From Osedax frankpressi (lineage: Eukaryota > Annelida > Polychaeta > Sabellida > Siboglinidae): DNA of 64,000 nucleotides. The notes under the pieces are model-generated. The model was not told where the DNA came from, searched no databases, and was given only the letters and a program-made list of their open reading frames with translations. This document shows, piece after piece, positions 1-11,535 of this stretch (positions are counted from its first letter, which is position 1; each line of letters begins with the position of its first letter). The stretch is taken from the NCBI GenBank assembly GCA_964035775.1, contig CAXIVS010000680.1, forward strand, positions 62,001-126,000, in the 5' to 3' direction. Both the position numbers and the translations under genes were made by a program.

Positions 1-1560
1 TGATATCAGTTTAATAGTTAAGAGATGATATCAGTTTAATTGTTAAGTTAAGAGATGATATCAGTTTAATAGTTAAGTTAAGAGATGATATCAGTTTAAT
101 AGTTAAGTTAAGAGATAATATCAGTTTAATAGTTAAGTTAAGAGATGATATCAGTTTAATAGTTAAGTTAAGAGATGATATCAGTTTAATAATTAAGTTA
201 AGAGATGATATCAGTTTAATAATTAAGTTAAGAGATGATATCAGTTTAATAGTTAAGAGATGAGATGATATCAGTTTAATAGTTAAGTTAAGAGATGATA
301 TCAGTTTAATAGTTAAGTTAAGATGATATCAGTTTAATAGTTAAGTTAAGAGATGATATCAGTTTAATAGTTAAGTTAAGAGATGATATCAGTTTAATAG
401 TTAAGTTAAGAGATGATATCAGTTTAATAGTTAAGTTAAGAGATGATATCAGTTTAATAGTTAAGAGATGATATGATATCAGTTTAATAGTTAAGTTAAG
501 AGATGATATCAGTTTAATAGTTAAGTTAAGAGATGATATCAGTTTAATAGTTAAGTTAAGAGATGATATCAGTTTAATAGTTAAGAGATGATATCAGTTT
601 AATAGTTAAATTAAGAGATGATATCAGTTTAATAATTAAGTTAAGAGATGATATCAGTTTAATAGTTAAGTTAAGAGATGATATCAGTTTAATAGTTAAG
701 TTAAGAGATGATATCAGTTTAATAGTTAAGTTAAGAGATGATATCAGTTTAATAGTTAAGTTAAGAGATGATATCAGTTTAATAGTTAAGTTAAGAGATG
801 ATATCAGTTTAATAGTTAAGTTAAGAGATGATATCAGTTTAATAGTTAAGTTAAGAGATGATATCAGTTTAATAGTTAAGTTAAGAGATGATATCAGTTT
901 AATAGTTAAGTTAAGAGACGATATCAGTTTAATAGTTAAGTTAAGAGATGATATCAGTTTAATAGTTAAGAGATGAGATGATATCAGTTTAATAGTTAAG
1001 TTAAGAGATGATATCAGTTTAATAAATAATTTAAGAGATGATATCAGTTTAATAGTTAAGTTAAGAGATGATATCAGTTTAATAGTTAAGAGATGATATC
1101 AGTTTAATAGTTAAATTTAGAGATGATATCAGTTTAATAATTAAGTTAAGAGATGATATCAGTTTAATAGATAAGTTAAGAGATGATATCAGTTTAATAG
1201 TTAAGTTAAGAGATGATATCGGTTTAATAGTTAAGTTAAGAGATGATATCAGTTTAATAGTTAAGTTAAGAGATGATATCAGTTTAATAGTTAAGTTAAG
1301 AGATGATATCAGTTTAATAGTTAAGTTAAGAGATGATATCAGTTTAATAGTTAAGTTAAGAGATGATATCAGTTTAATAGTTAAGTTAAGAGACGATATC
1401 AGTTTAATAGTTAAGTTAAGAGATGATATCAGTTTAATAGTTAAGTTAAGAGACGATATCAGTTTAATAGTTAAGTTAAGAGATGATATCAGTTTAATAG
1501 TTAAGTTAAGAGATGATATCAGTTTAATAGTTAAGTTAAGAGACGATATCAGTTTAATAG
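1..1560 (+). repeat. Left-edge HOR block L1
   Basis: This block holds, in order: S25 near 18, W near 38, N near 190 and 220, R at 251-267, D28 near 319, a rare GATATGATATC monomer at 461-480, S25 near 588, N at 631, C at 918, R near 968, Y at 1021, S25 near 1088, GATAAG at 1170, and C at 1393, 1453 and 1543. The same order recurs from about 5,341 (offset 5,338) and about 7,439 (offset 7,436). The first base of the window is inside the array, so the true left end is not seen. The N-to-C interval is 287 bp here against 137 and 257 bp in the other two copies, a difference of whole monomers. Confidence 0.85.
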
Positions 1561-2213
1561 TTAAGAGATGATATCAGTTTAATAGTTAAGTTAAGAGATG
1601 ATATCAGTTTAATAGTTAAGTTAAGAGATGATATCAGTTTAATAGTTAAGTTAAGAGACGATATCAGTTTAATAGTTAAGTTAAGAGATGATATCAGTTT
1701 AATAGTTAAGAGATGAGATGATATCAGTTTAATAGTTAAGTTAAGAGATTATATCAGTTTAATAAATAATTTAAGAGATGATATCAGTTTAATAGTTAAG
1801 TTAAGAGATGATATCAGTTTAATAGTTAAGTTAAGAGATGATATCAGTTTAATAGTTAAGTTAAGAGATGATATCAGTTTAATAGTTATGAGATGAGATG
1901 ATATCAGTTTAATAGTTAAGTTAAGAGATGATATCAGTTTAATAGTTATGAGATGAGATGATATCAGTTTAATAGTTAAGTTAAGAGATGATATCAGTTT
2001 AATAGTTAAGAGATGAGATGATATCAGTTTAATAGTTAAGTTAAGAGATGATATCAGTTTAATAGTTAAGTTAAGAGATGATATCAGTTTAATAGTTAAG
2101 TTAAGAGATGATATCAGTTTAATAGTTAAGTTAAGAGATGATATCAGTTTAATAGTTAAGTTAAGAGATGATATCAGTTTAATAGTTAAGTTAAGAGATG
2201 ATATCAGTTTAAT
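1561..2213 (+). repeat. Y/P HOR block, first copy
   Basis: Marker order is S25 near 1563, C near 1658, R near 1708, GATTAT near 1749, Y at 1761, P near 1888 and 1948, R near 2008, then canonical units up to S25 at 2214. The order matches about 9,125-9,680 at an offset of about 7,467, and again about 11,683-12,240. The S25-to-C distance is about two monomers longer in the later copies. The P markers are R-type monomers with an extra A-to-T change. Confidence 0.8.
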
Positions 2214-3458
2214 AGTTAAGAGATGATATCAGTTTAATTGTTAAGTTAATAGATGATATCAGTTTAATAGTTAAGTTAAGAGATGATATCAGTGTAATAG
2301 TTAAGTTAAGAGATGATATCAGTTTAATAGTTAAGTTAAGAGATGATATCAGTTTAATAGTTAAGTTAAGAGATGATATCAGTTTAATAGTTAAGTTAAG
2401 AGATGATATCAGTTTAATAGTTAAGTTAAGAGATGATATCAGTTTAATAGTTAAGAGATGATATCAGTTTAATTGTTAAGTTAAGAGATGATATCAGTTT
2501 AATAGTTAAGTTAAGAGATGATATCAGTTTAATAGTTAAGTTAAGAGATGATATCAGTTTAATAGTTAAGTTAAGAGATGATATCAGTTTAATAGTTAAG
2601 TTAAGAGACGATATCAGTTTAATAGTTAAGTTAAGAGACGATATCAGTTTAATAGTTAAGTTAAGAGACGATATCAGTTTAATAGTTAAGTTAAGAGATG
2701 ATATCAGTTTAATAGTTAAGTTAAGAGATGATATCAGTTTAATAGTTAAGTTAAGAGATGATATCAGTTTAATAGTTAAGTTAAGAGATGATATCAGTTT
2801 AATAGTTAAGTTAAGAGATGATATCAGTTTAATAGTTAAGTTAAGAGACGATATCAGTTTAATAGTTAAGTTAAGAGACGATATCAGTTTAATAGTTAAG
2901 TTAAGAGATGATATCAGTTTAATAGTTAAGTTAAGAGACGATATCAGTTTAATAGTTAAGTTAAGAGACGATATCAGTTTAATAGTTAAGTTAAGAGATG
3001 ATATCAGTTTAATAGTTAAGTTAAGAGACGATATCAGTTTAATAGTTAAGAGATGATATCAGTTTAATAGTTAAGTTAAGAGATGATATCAGTTTAATAG
3101 TTAAGTTAAAAGATGATATCAGTTTAATAGTTAAGTTAAGAGACGATATCAGTTTAATAGTTAAGTTAAGAGATGATATCAGTTTAATAGTTAAGAGATA
3201 AGATGATATCAGTTTAATAGTTAAGTTAAGAGATTATATCAGTTTAATAAATAATTTAAGAGATGATATCAGTTTAATAGTTAAGTTAAGAGATGATATC
3301 AGTTTAATAGTTAAGTTAAGAGATGATATCAGTTTAATAGTTAAGTTAAGAGATGATATCAGTTTAATAGTTAAGTTAAGAGATGATATCAGTTTAATAG
3401 TTAAGTTAAGAGATGATATCAGTTTAATAGTTAAGTTAAGAGATGATATCAGTTTAAT
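2214..3458 (+). repeat. 1,245-bp tandem duplication, copy 1
   Basis: The block starts at an S25 junction (2214). It contains W, a GTG substitution near 2292, S25 near 2455, a dense set of C monomers from 2608 to about 3030, S25 near 3050, an AGATAAG variant near 3195, GATTAT and Y at 3246. All of these recur exactly 1,245 bp later. The length equals 39 x 30 + 3 x 25, and three S25 monomers are seen. Private changes in this copy include TTAATAGATG near 2247 and TTAAAAGATG near 3107. Confidence 0.87.
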
Positions 3459-4640
3459 AGTTAAGAGATGATATCAGTTTAATTGTTAAGTTAAGAGATG
3501 ATATCAGTTTAATAGTTAAGTTAAGAGATGATATCAGTGTAATAGTTAAGTTAAGAGATGATATCAGTTTAATAGTTAAGTTAAGAGATGATATCAGTTT
3601 AATAGTTAAGTTAAGAGATGATATCAGTTTAATAGTTAAGTTAAGAGATGATATCAGTTTAATAGTTAAGTTAAGAGATGATATCAGTTTAATAGTTAAG
3701 AGATGATATCAGTTTAATTGTTAAGTTAAGAGATGATATCAGTTTAATAGTTAAGTTAAGAGATGATATCAGTTTAATAGTTAAGTTAAGAGATGATATC
3801 AGTTTAATAGTTAAGTTAAGAGATGATATCAGTTTAATAGTTAAGTTAAGAGACGATATCAGTTTAATAGTTAAGTTAAGAGACGATATCAGTTTAATAG
3901 TTAAGTTAAGAGACGATATCAGTTTAATAGTTAAGTTAAGAGATGATATCAGTTTAATAGTTAAGTTAAGAGATGATATCAGTTTAATAGTTAAGTTAAG
4001 AGATGATATCAGTTTAATAGTTAAGTTAAGAGATGATATCAGTTTAATAGTTAAGTTAAGAGATGATATCAGTTTAATAGTTAAGTTAAGAGACGATATC
4101 AGTTTAATAGTTAAGTTAAGAGACGATATCAGTTTAATAGTTAAGTTAAGAGATGATATCAGTTTAATAGTTAAGTTAAGAGACGATATCAGTTTAATAG
4201 TTAAGTTAAGAGACGATATCAGTTTAATAGTTAAGTTAAGAGATGATATCAGTTTAATAGTTAAGTTAAGAGACGATATCAGTTTAATAGTTAAGAGATG
4301 ATATCAGTTTAATAGTTAAGTTAAGAGATGATATCAGTTTAATAGTTAAGTTAAGAGATGATATCAGTTTAATAGTTAAGTTAAGAGACGATATCAGTTT
4401 AATAGTTAAGTTAAGAGATGATATCAGTTTAATAGTTAAGAGATAAGATGATATCATTTTAATAGTTAAGTTAAGAGATTATATCAGTTTAATAAATAAT
4501 TTAAGAGATGATATCAGTTTAATAGTTAAGTTAAGAGATGATATCAGTTTAATAGTTAAGTTAAGAGATGATATCAGTTTAATAGTTAAGTTAAGAGATG
4601 ATATCAGTTTAATAGTTAAGTTAAGAGATGATATCAGTCT
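3459..4640 (+). repeat. 1,245-bp tandem duplication, copy 2
   Basis: This block is head-to-tail with the preceding copy at an offset of 1,245 bp: GTG 2291 to 3536, first C 2608 to 3853, Y 3246 to 4491. It carries a private CATTTT change near 4455. The match stops after about 4,640, where GTCTAATAG and a GATATTAG/N pair appear and the S25 expected near 4,702 is absent. The dense C monomers here, with those of copy 1, are the largest cluster of CpG-containing units in the window. Confidence 0.87.
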
Positions 4641-4860
4641 AATAGTTAAGTTAAGAGATGATATTAGTTTAATAATTAAGTTAAGAGATGATATCAGTTT
4701 AATAGTTAAGTTAAGAGATGATATCAGTTTAATAGTTAAGTTAAGAGATGATATCAGTTTAATAGTTAAGTTAAGAGATGATATCAGTTTAATAGTTAAG
4801 TTAAGAGATGATATCAGTTTAATAGTTAAGAGATGAGATGATATCAGTTTAATAGTTAAG
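4641..4860 (+). repeat. Short linker segment between HOR blocks
   Basis: About seven monomers separate the 1,245-bp pair from the 2,098-bp pair. They include GTCTAATAG near 4638, GATATTAG followed by N near 4655-4680, canonical units, and R near 4831. The order does not align to either flanking duplication, so this probably marks old exchange junctions. No other signal is visible. Confidence 0.65.
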
Positions 4861-6958
4861 TTAAGAGATGATATCAGTTTAATAGTTAAGTTAAGAGATG
4901 ATATCAGTTTAATAGTTAAGTTAAGAGATGATATCAGTTTAATAGTTAAGTTAAGAGATGCTATCAGTTTAATAGTTAAGAGATGATATCAGTTTAATAG
5001 TTAAGTTAAGAGATGATATCAGTTTAATAGTTAAGAGATGATATCAGTTTAATAGTTAAGTTAAGAGATGATATCAGTTTAATAGTTAAGTTAAGAGATG
5101 ATATCAGTTTAATTGTTAAGTTAAGAGATGATATCAGTTTAATAGTTAAGTTAAGAGATGATATCAGTTTAATAGTTAAGTTAAGAGATAATATCAGTTT
5201 AATAGTTAAGTTAAGAGATGATATCAGTTTAATAGTCAAGTTAAGAGATGATATTAGTTTAATAGTTAAGTTAAGAGATGATATCAGTTTAATAGTTAAG
5301 TTAAGAGATGATATCAGTTTAATAATTAAGTTAAGACATGATATCAGTTTAATAGTTAAGAGATGATATCAGTTTAATTGTTAAGTTAAGAGATGATATC
5401 AGTTTAATAGTTAAGTTAAGAGATGATATCAGTTTAATAGTTAAGTTAAGAGATGATATCAGTTTAATAGTTAAGTTAAGAGATGATATCAGTTTAATAG
5501 TTAAGTTAAGAGATGATATCAGTTTAATAATTAAGTTAAGAGATGATATCAGTTTAATAATTAAGTTAAGAGATGATATCAGTTTAATAGTTAAGAGATG
5601 AGATGATATCAGTTTAATAGTTAAGTTAAGAGATGATATCAGTTTAATAGTTAAGTTAAGATGATATCAGTTTAATAGTTAAGTTAAGAGATGATATCAG
5701 TTTAATAGTTAAGTTAAGAGATGATATCAGTTTAATAGTTAAGTTAAGAGATGATATCAGTTTAATAGTTAAGTTAAGAGATGATATCAGTTTAATAGTT
5801 AAGAGATGATATGATATCAGTTTAATAGTTAAGTTAAGAGATGATATCAGTTTAATAGTTAAGTTAAGAGATGATATCAGTTTAATAGTTAAGTTAAGAG
5901 ATGATATCAGTTTAATAGTTAAGAGATGATATCAGTTTAATAGTTAAATTAAGAGATGATATCAGTTTAATAATTAAGTTAAGAGATGATATCAGTTTAA
6001 TAGTTAAGTTAAGAGATGATATCAGTTTAATAGTTAAGTTAAGAGATGATATCAGTTTAATAGTTAAGTTAAGAGATGATATCAGTTTAATAGTTAAGTT
6101 AAGAGACGATATCAGTTTAATAGTTAAGTTAAGAGATGATATCAGTTTAATAGTTAAGAGATGAGATGATATCAGTTTAATAGTTAAGTTAAGAGATGAT
6201 ATCAGTTTAATAAATAATTTAAGAGATGATATCAGTTTAATAGTTAAGTTAAGAGATGATATCAGTTTAATAGTTAAGAGATGATATCAGTTTAATAGTT
6301 AAATTAAGAGATGATATCAGTTTAATAATTAAGTTAAGAGATGATATCAGTTTAATAGATAAGTTAAGAGATGATATCAGTTTAATAGTTAAGTTAAGAG
6401 ATGATATCAGTTTAATAGTTAAGTTAAGAGATGATATCAGTTTAATAGTTAAGTTAAGAGATGATATCAGTTTAATAGTTAAGTTAAGAGATGATATCAG
6501 TTTAATAGTTAAGTTAAGAGATGATATCAGTTTAATAGTTAAGTTAAGAGATGATATCAGTTTAATAGTTAAGTTAAGAGACGATATCAGTTTAATAGTT
6601 AAGTTAAGAGATGATATCAGTTTAATAGTTAAGTTAAGAGACGATATCAGTTTAATAGTTAAGTTAAGAGATTATATCAGTTTAATAGTTAAGTTAAGAG
6701 ATGATATCAGTTTAATAGTTAAGTTAAGAGATGATATCAGTTTAATAGTTAAGTTAAGAGATGATATCAGTTTAATAGTTAAGTTAAGAGATGATATCAG
6801 TTTAATAGTTAAGTTAAGAGATGATATCAGTTTAATAGTTAAGTTAAGAGATGATATCAGTTTAATAGTTAAGAGATGATATCAGTTTAATTGTTAAGTT
6901 AAGAGATGATATCAGTTTAATAGTTAAGTTAAGAGATGATATCAGTGTAATAGTTAAG
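4861..6958 (+). repeat. 2,098-bp tandem duplication, copy 1 (contains L2)
   Basis: Markers in order: GCTATC at 4960, two S25 near 4978 and 5034, W near 5113, X at 5235, GATATTAG near 5253, GACATG near 5337, then the L1-like series (S25, W, N, N, R, D28 near 5659, GATATGATATC at 5799-5818, S25, N at 5969, C at 6106, R, Y at 6209, S25, N, GATAAG at 6358, C at 6581 and 6641), S25 near 6877, W and GTG near 6947. The length equals 64 x 30 + 6 x 25 + 28, matching the six S25 and one D28 seen. It lacks four or five monomers between N and C compared with its sister blocks. Confidence 0.87.
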
Positions 6959-8785
6959 TTAAGAGATGATATCAGTTTAATAGTTAAGTTAAGAGATGAT
7001 ATCAGTTTAATAGTTAAGTTAAGAGATGATATCAGTTTAATAGTTAAGTTAAGAGATGCTATCAGTTTAATAGTTAAGAGATGATATCAGTTTAATAGTT
7101 AAGTTAAGAGATGATATCAGTTTAATAGTTAAGAGATGATATCAGTTTAATAGTTAAGTTAAGAGATGATATCAGTTTAATAGTTAAGTTAAGAGATGAT
7201 ATCAGTTTAATTGTTAAGTTAAGAGATGATATCAGTTTAATAGTTAAGTTAAGAGATGATATCAGTTTAATAGTTAAGTTAAGAGATAATATCAGTTTAA
7301 TAGTTAAGTTAAGAGATGATATCAGTTTAATAGTCAAGTTAAGAGATGATATTAGTTTAATAGTTAAGTTAAGAGATGATATCAGTTTAATAGTTAAGTT
7401 AAGAGATGATATCAGTTTAATAATTAAGTTAAGACATGATATCAGTTTAATAGTTAAGAGATGATATCAGTTTAATTGTTAAGTTAAGAGATGATATCAG
7501 TTTAATAGTTAAGTTAAGAGATGATATCAGTTTAATAGTTAAGTTAAGAGATGATATCAGTTTAATAGTTAAGTTAAGAGATGATATCAGTTTAATAGTT
7601 AAGTTAAGAGATGATATCAGTTTAATAATTAAGTTAAGAGATGATATCAGTTTAATAATTAAGTTAAGAGATGATATCAGTTTAATAGTTAAGAGATGAG
7701 ATGATATCAGTTTAATAGTTAAGTTAAGAGATGATATCAGTTTAATAGTTAAGTTAAGATGATATCAGTTTAATAGTTAAGTTAAGAGATGATATCAGTT
7801 TAATAGTTAAGTTAAGAGATGATATCAGTTTAATAGTTAAGTTAAGAGATGATATCAGTTTAATAGTTAAGTTAAGAGATGATATCAGTTTAATAGTTAA
7901 GAGATGATATGATATCAGTTTAATAGTTAAGTTAAGAGATGATATCAGTTTAATAGTTAAGTTAAGAGATGATATCAGTTTAATAGTTAAGTTAAGAGAT
8001 GATATCAGTTTAATAGTTAAGAGATGATATCAGTTTAATAGTTAAATTAAGAGATGATATCAGTTTAATAATTAAGTTAAGAGATGATATCAGTTTAATA
8101 GTTAAGTTAAGAGATGATATCAGTTTAATAGTTAAGTTAAGAGATGATATCAGTTTAATAGTTAAGTTAAGAGATGATATCAGTTTAATAGTTAAGTTAA
8201 GAGATGATATCAGTTTAATAGTTAAGTTAAGAGATGATATCAGTTTAATAGTTAAGTTAAGAGATGATATCAGTTTAATAGTTAAGTTAAGAGATGATAT
8301 CAGTTTAATAGTTAAGTTAAGAGACGATATCAGTTTAATAGTTAAGTTAAGAGATGATATCAGTTTAATAGTTAAGAGATGAGATGATATCAGTTTAATA
8401 GTTAAGTTAAGAGATGATATCAGTTTAATAAATAATTTAAGAGATGATATCAGTTTAATAGTTAAGTTAAGAGATGATATCAGTTTAATAGTTAAGAGAT
8501 GATATCAGTTTAATAGTTAAATTAAGAGATGATATCAGTTTAATAATTAAGTTAAGAGATGATATCAGTTTAATAGATAAGTTAAGAGATGATATCAGTT
8601 TAATAGTTAAGTTAAGAGATGATATCAGTTTAATAGTTAAGTTAAGAGATGATATCAGTTTAATAGTTAAGTTAAGAGATGATATCAGTTTAATAGTTAA
8701 GTTAAGAGATGATATCAGTTTAATAGTTAAGTTAAGAGATGATATCAGTTTAATAGTTAAGTTAAGAGATGATATCAGTTTAATA
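6959..8785 (+). repeat. 2,098-bp tandem duplication, copy 2 (contains L3)
   Basis: This block repeats the previous one: GCTATC 4960 to 7058, X 5235 to 7333, GATATGATATC 5799 to 7897, all at offset 2,098. From the N-to-C interval on, the offset becomes 2,218 (R near 8377, Y at 8427), meaning four extra monomers here. The match ends near 8,785, where two P monomers replace the expected canonical/C series, so the right end was lost or overwritten by another exchange. Confidence 0.85.
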
Positions 8786-8964
8786 GTTATGAGATGAGAT
8801 GATATCAGTTTAATAGTTAAGTTAAGAGATGATATCAGTTTAATAGTTATGAGATGAGATGATATCAGTTTAATAGTTAAGTTAAGAGACGATATCAGTT
8901 TAATAGTTAAGTTAAGAAACGATATCAGTTTAATAGTTAAGTTAAGAGACGATATCAGTTTAAT
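8786..8964 (+). repeat. P/C junction segment
   Basis: Two P monomers near 8790 and 8850 are followed by three C-type monomers (8890, a private AAACG form near 8918, and 8950) and an S25 junction near 8966. The segment belongs to neither the 2,098-bp nor the 2,558-bp duplication, and reads as the scar where they meet. Confidence 0.6.
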
Positions 8965-11522
8965 AGTTAAGAGATGATATCAGTTTAATAGTTAAGTTAA
9001 GAGATGATATCAGTTTAATAGTTAAGTTAAGAGATGATATCAGTTTAATAGTTAAGTTAAGAGATGATATCAGTTTAATAGTTAAGTTAAGAGATGATAT
9101 CAGTTTAATAGTTAAGTTAAGAGACGATATCAGTTTAATAGTTAAGTTAAGAGATGATATCAGTTTAATAGTTAAGAGATGAGATGATATCAGTTTAATA
9201 GTTAAGTTAAGAGATTATATCAGTTTAATAAATAATTTAAGAGATGATATCAGTTTAATAGTTAAGTTAAGAGATGATATCAGTTTAATAGTTAAGTTAA
9301 GAGATGATATCAGTTTAATAGTTAAGTTAAGAGATGATATCAGTTTAATAGTTATGAGATGAGATGATATCAGTTTAATAGTTAAGTTAAGAGATGATAT
9401 CAGTTTAATAGTTATGAGATGAGATGATATCAGTTTAATAGTTAAGTTAAGAGATGATATCAGTTTAATAGTTAAGAGATGAGATGATATCAGTTTAATA
9501 GTTAAGTTAAGAGATGATATCAGTTTAATAGTTAAGTTAAGAGATGATATCAGTTTAATAGTTAAGTTAAGAGATGATATCAGTTTAATAGTTAAGTTAA
9601 GAGATGATATCAGTTTAATAGTTAAGTTAAAAGATGATATCAGTTTAATAGTTAAGTTAAGAGATGATATCAGTTTAATAGTTAAGAGATGATATCAGTT
9701 TAATTGTTAAGTTAAGAGATGATATCAGTTTAATAGTTAAGTTAAGAGATGATATCAGTGTAATAGTTAAGTTAAGAGATGATATCAGTTTAATAGTTAA
9801 GTTAAGAGATGATATCAGTTTAATAGTTAAGTTAAGAGATGATATCAGTTTAATAGTTAAGTTAAGAGATGATATCAGTTTAATAGTTAAGTTAAGAGAT
9901 GATATCAGTTTAATAGTTAAGAGATGATATCAGTTTAATTGTTAAGTTAAGAGATGATATCAGTTTAATAGTTAAGTTAAGAGATGATATCAGTTTAATA
10001 GTTAAGTTAAGAGATGATATCAGTTTAATAGTTAAGTTAAGAGGTGATATCAGTTTAATAGTTAAGTTAAGAGATGATATCATTTTAATTGTTAAGTTAA
10101 GAGATGATATCAGTTTAATAGTTAAGTTAAGAGATGATATCAGTTTAATAGTTAAGTTATGAGATGATATCAGTTTAATAGTCAAGTTAAGAGATGATAT
10201 CAGTTTAATAGTTAAGTTAAGAGATGATATCAGTTTAATAATTAAGTTAAGAGATGATATCAGTTTAATAGTTAAGTTAAGAGATGATATAAGTTTAATA
10301 GTTAAGTTAAGAGATGATATCAGTTTAATAGTTAAGTTAGGAGATGATATTAGTTTAATAATTAAGTTAAGAGATGATATCAGTTTAATAGTTAAGTTAA
10401 GAGATGATATCAGTTTAATAATTAAGTTAAGAGATGATATCAGTTTAATAGTTAAGTTAAGAGATGATATCAGTTTAATAGTTAAGTTAAGAGATGATAT
10501 CAGTTTAATAATTAAGTTAAGAGGTGATATCAGTTTAATAGTTAAGTTAAGAGATGATATCAGTTTAATAGTTAAGAGATGATATCAGTTTAATTGTTAA
10601 GTTAAGAGATGATATCAGTTTAATAATTAAGTTAAGAGATGATATCAGTTTAATAGTTAAGTTAAGAGATGATATCAGTTTAATAGTTAAGTTAAGAGAT
10701 GATATCAGTTTAATAGTTAAGTTAAGAGGTGATATCAGTTTAATAGTTAAGTTAAGAGATGATATCAGTTTAATAGTTAAGTTAAGAGATGATATCAGTT
10801 TAATAGTTAAGAGATGAGATGATATCAGTTTAATAGTTAAGTTAAGAGATGATATCAGTTTAATAGTTAAGTTAAGATGATATCAGTTTAATAGTTAAGT
10901 TAAGAGATGATATCAGTTTAATAGTTTAGTTAAGAGATGATATCAGTTTAATAGTTAAGTTAAGAGATGATATCAGTTTAATAGTTAAGTTAAGAGATGA
11001 TATCAGTTTAATAGTTAAGTTAAGAGATGATATCAGTTTAATAGTTAAGTTAAGAGACGATATCAGTTTAATAGTTAAGTTAAGAGATGATATCAGTTTA
11101 ATAGATAAGAGATGAGATGATATGTGTTTAATAGTTAAGTTAAGAGATGATATCAGTTTAATAGTTAAGTTAAGAGATGATATCAGTTTAATAGTTAAGT
11201 TAAGAGATGATATCAGTTTAATAGTTAAGTTAAGAGATGATATCAGTTTAATAGTTAAGTTAAGAGATGATATCAGTTTAATAGTTAAGTTAAGAGATGA
11301 TATCAGTTTAATAGTTAAGTTAAGAGATGATATCAGTTTAATAGTTAAGTTAAGAGATGATATCAGTTTAATAGTTAAGTTAAGAGATGATATCAGTTTA
11401 ATAGTTAAGTTAAGAGATGATATCAGTTTAATAGTTAAGTTAAGAGATGATATCAGTTTAATAGTTAAGTTGAGAGATGATATCAGTTTAATAGTTAAGT
11501 TAAGAGATGATATCAGTTTAAT
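8965..11522 (+). repeat. 2,558-bp tandem duplication, copy 1
   Basis: Markers in order: S25, C near 9124, R, GATTAT, Y at 9227, P near 9354 and 9414, R near 9474, S25 near 9686, W, GTG near 9760, S25 near 9920, the X cassette (W, G, W, X at 10181, N, T at 10338), N, N, G, S25 near 10578, W, N, G, R near 10812, D28 near 10874, F near 10925, C near 11058, and the M array from 11122. The length equals 81 x 30 + 4 x 25 + 28, matching four S25 and one D28. A private CATTTT near 10082 distinguishes it from copy 2. This is the leftmost block joining the Y zone to the X/D28/F/M arrangement that dominates further right. Confidence 0.88.
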
Positions 11523-11535
11523 AGTTAAGAGATGA
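11104..11535 (+). repeat. M array: homogeneous run opened by GATATGTG (not a gene)
   Basis: A GATAAGAGATGAG monomer with GATATGTG at its end is followed by about thirteen near-identical 30-bp units, one carrying TTGAG (near 11471). Starting at the ATG of GATATGTG, the + frame stays open and reads Met-Cys then the decapeptide LIVKLRDDIS repeated, to a TGA at the next S25. Comparable arrays start at 13680, 16506, 21050, 41682, 42785, 47539, 49476 and 53786. The frame stays open because 30 is divisible by three. There is no signal peptide, domain, intron or non-repeat flank, so I do not call it a gene. Confidence 0.85.

Noticed and set aside
1018-1035. AATAAA polyadenylation-like hexamer in Y monomers (1021, 1761, 3246, 4491, 6209, 8427, 9227, 11785, 61448)
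   Set aside because: It arises from a repeat-unit variant with no gene upstream and no supporting downstream element; chance in AT-rich repeats.
11122-11535. + strand ORFs of 77-145 codons beginning Met-Cys or Met-Ser then repeated LIVKLRDDIS (also at 13680, 16506, 21050, 31443, 33609, 37583, 39484, 41682, 42785, 45366, 47539, 49476, 51588, 53786)
   Set aside because: They are the satellite read in its open frame. The ATG is a single-base variant of one repeat unit and the stop is the next length variant. There is no non-repeat sequence, domain or regulatory context.
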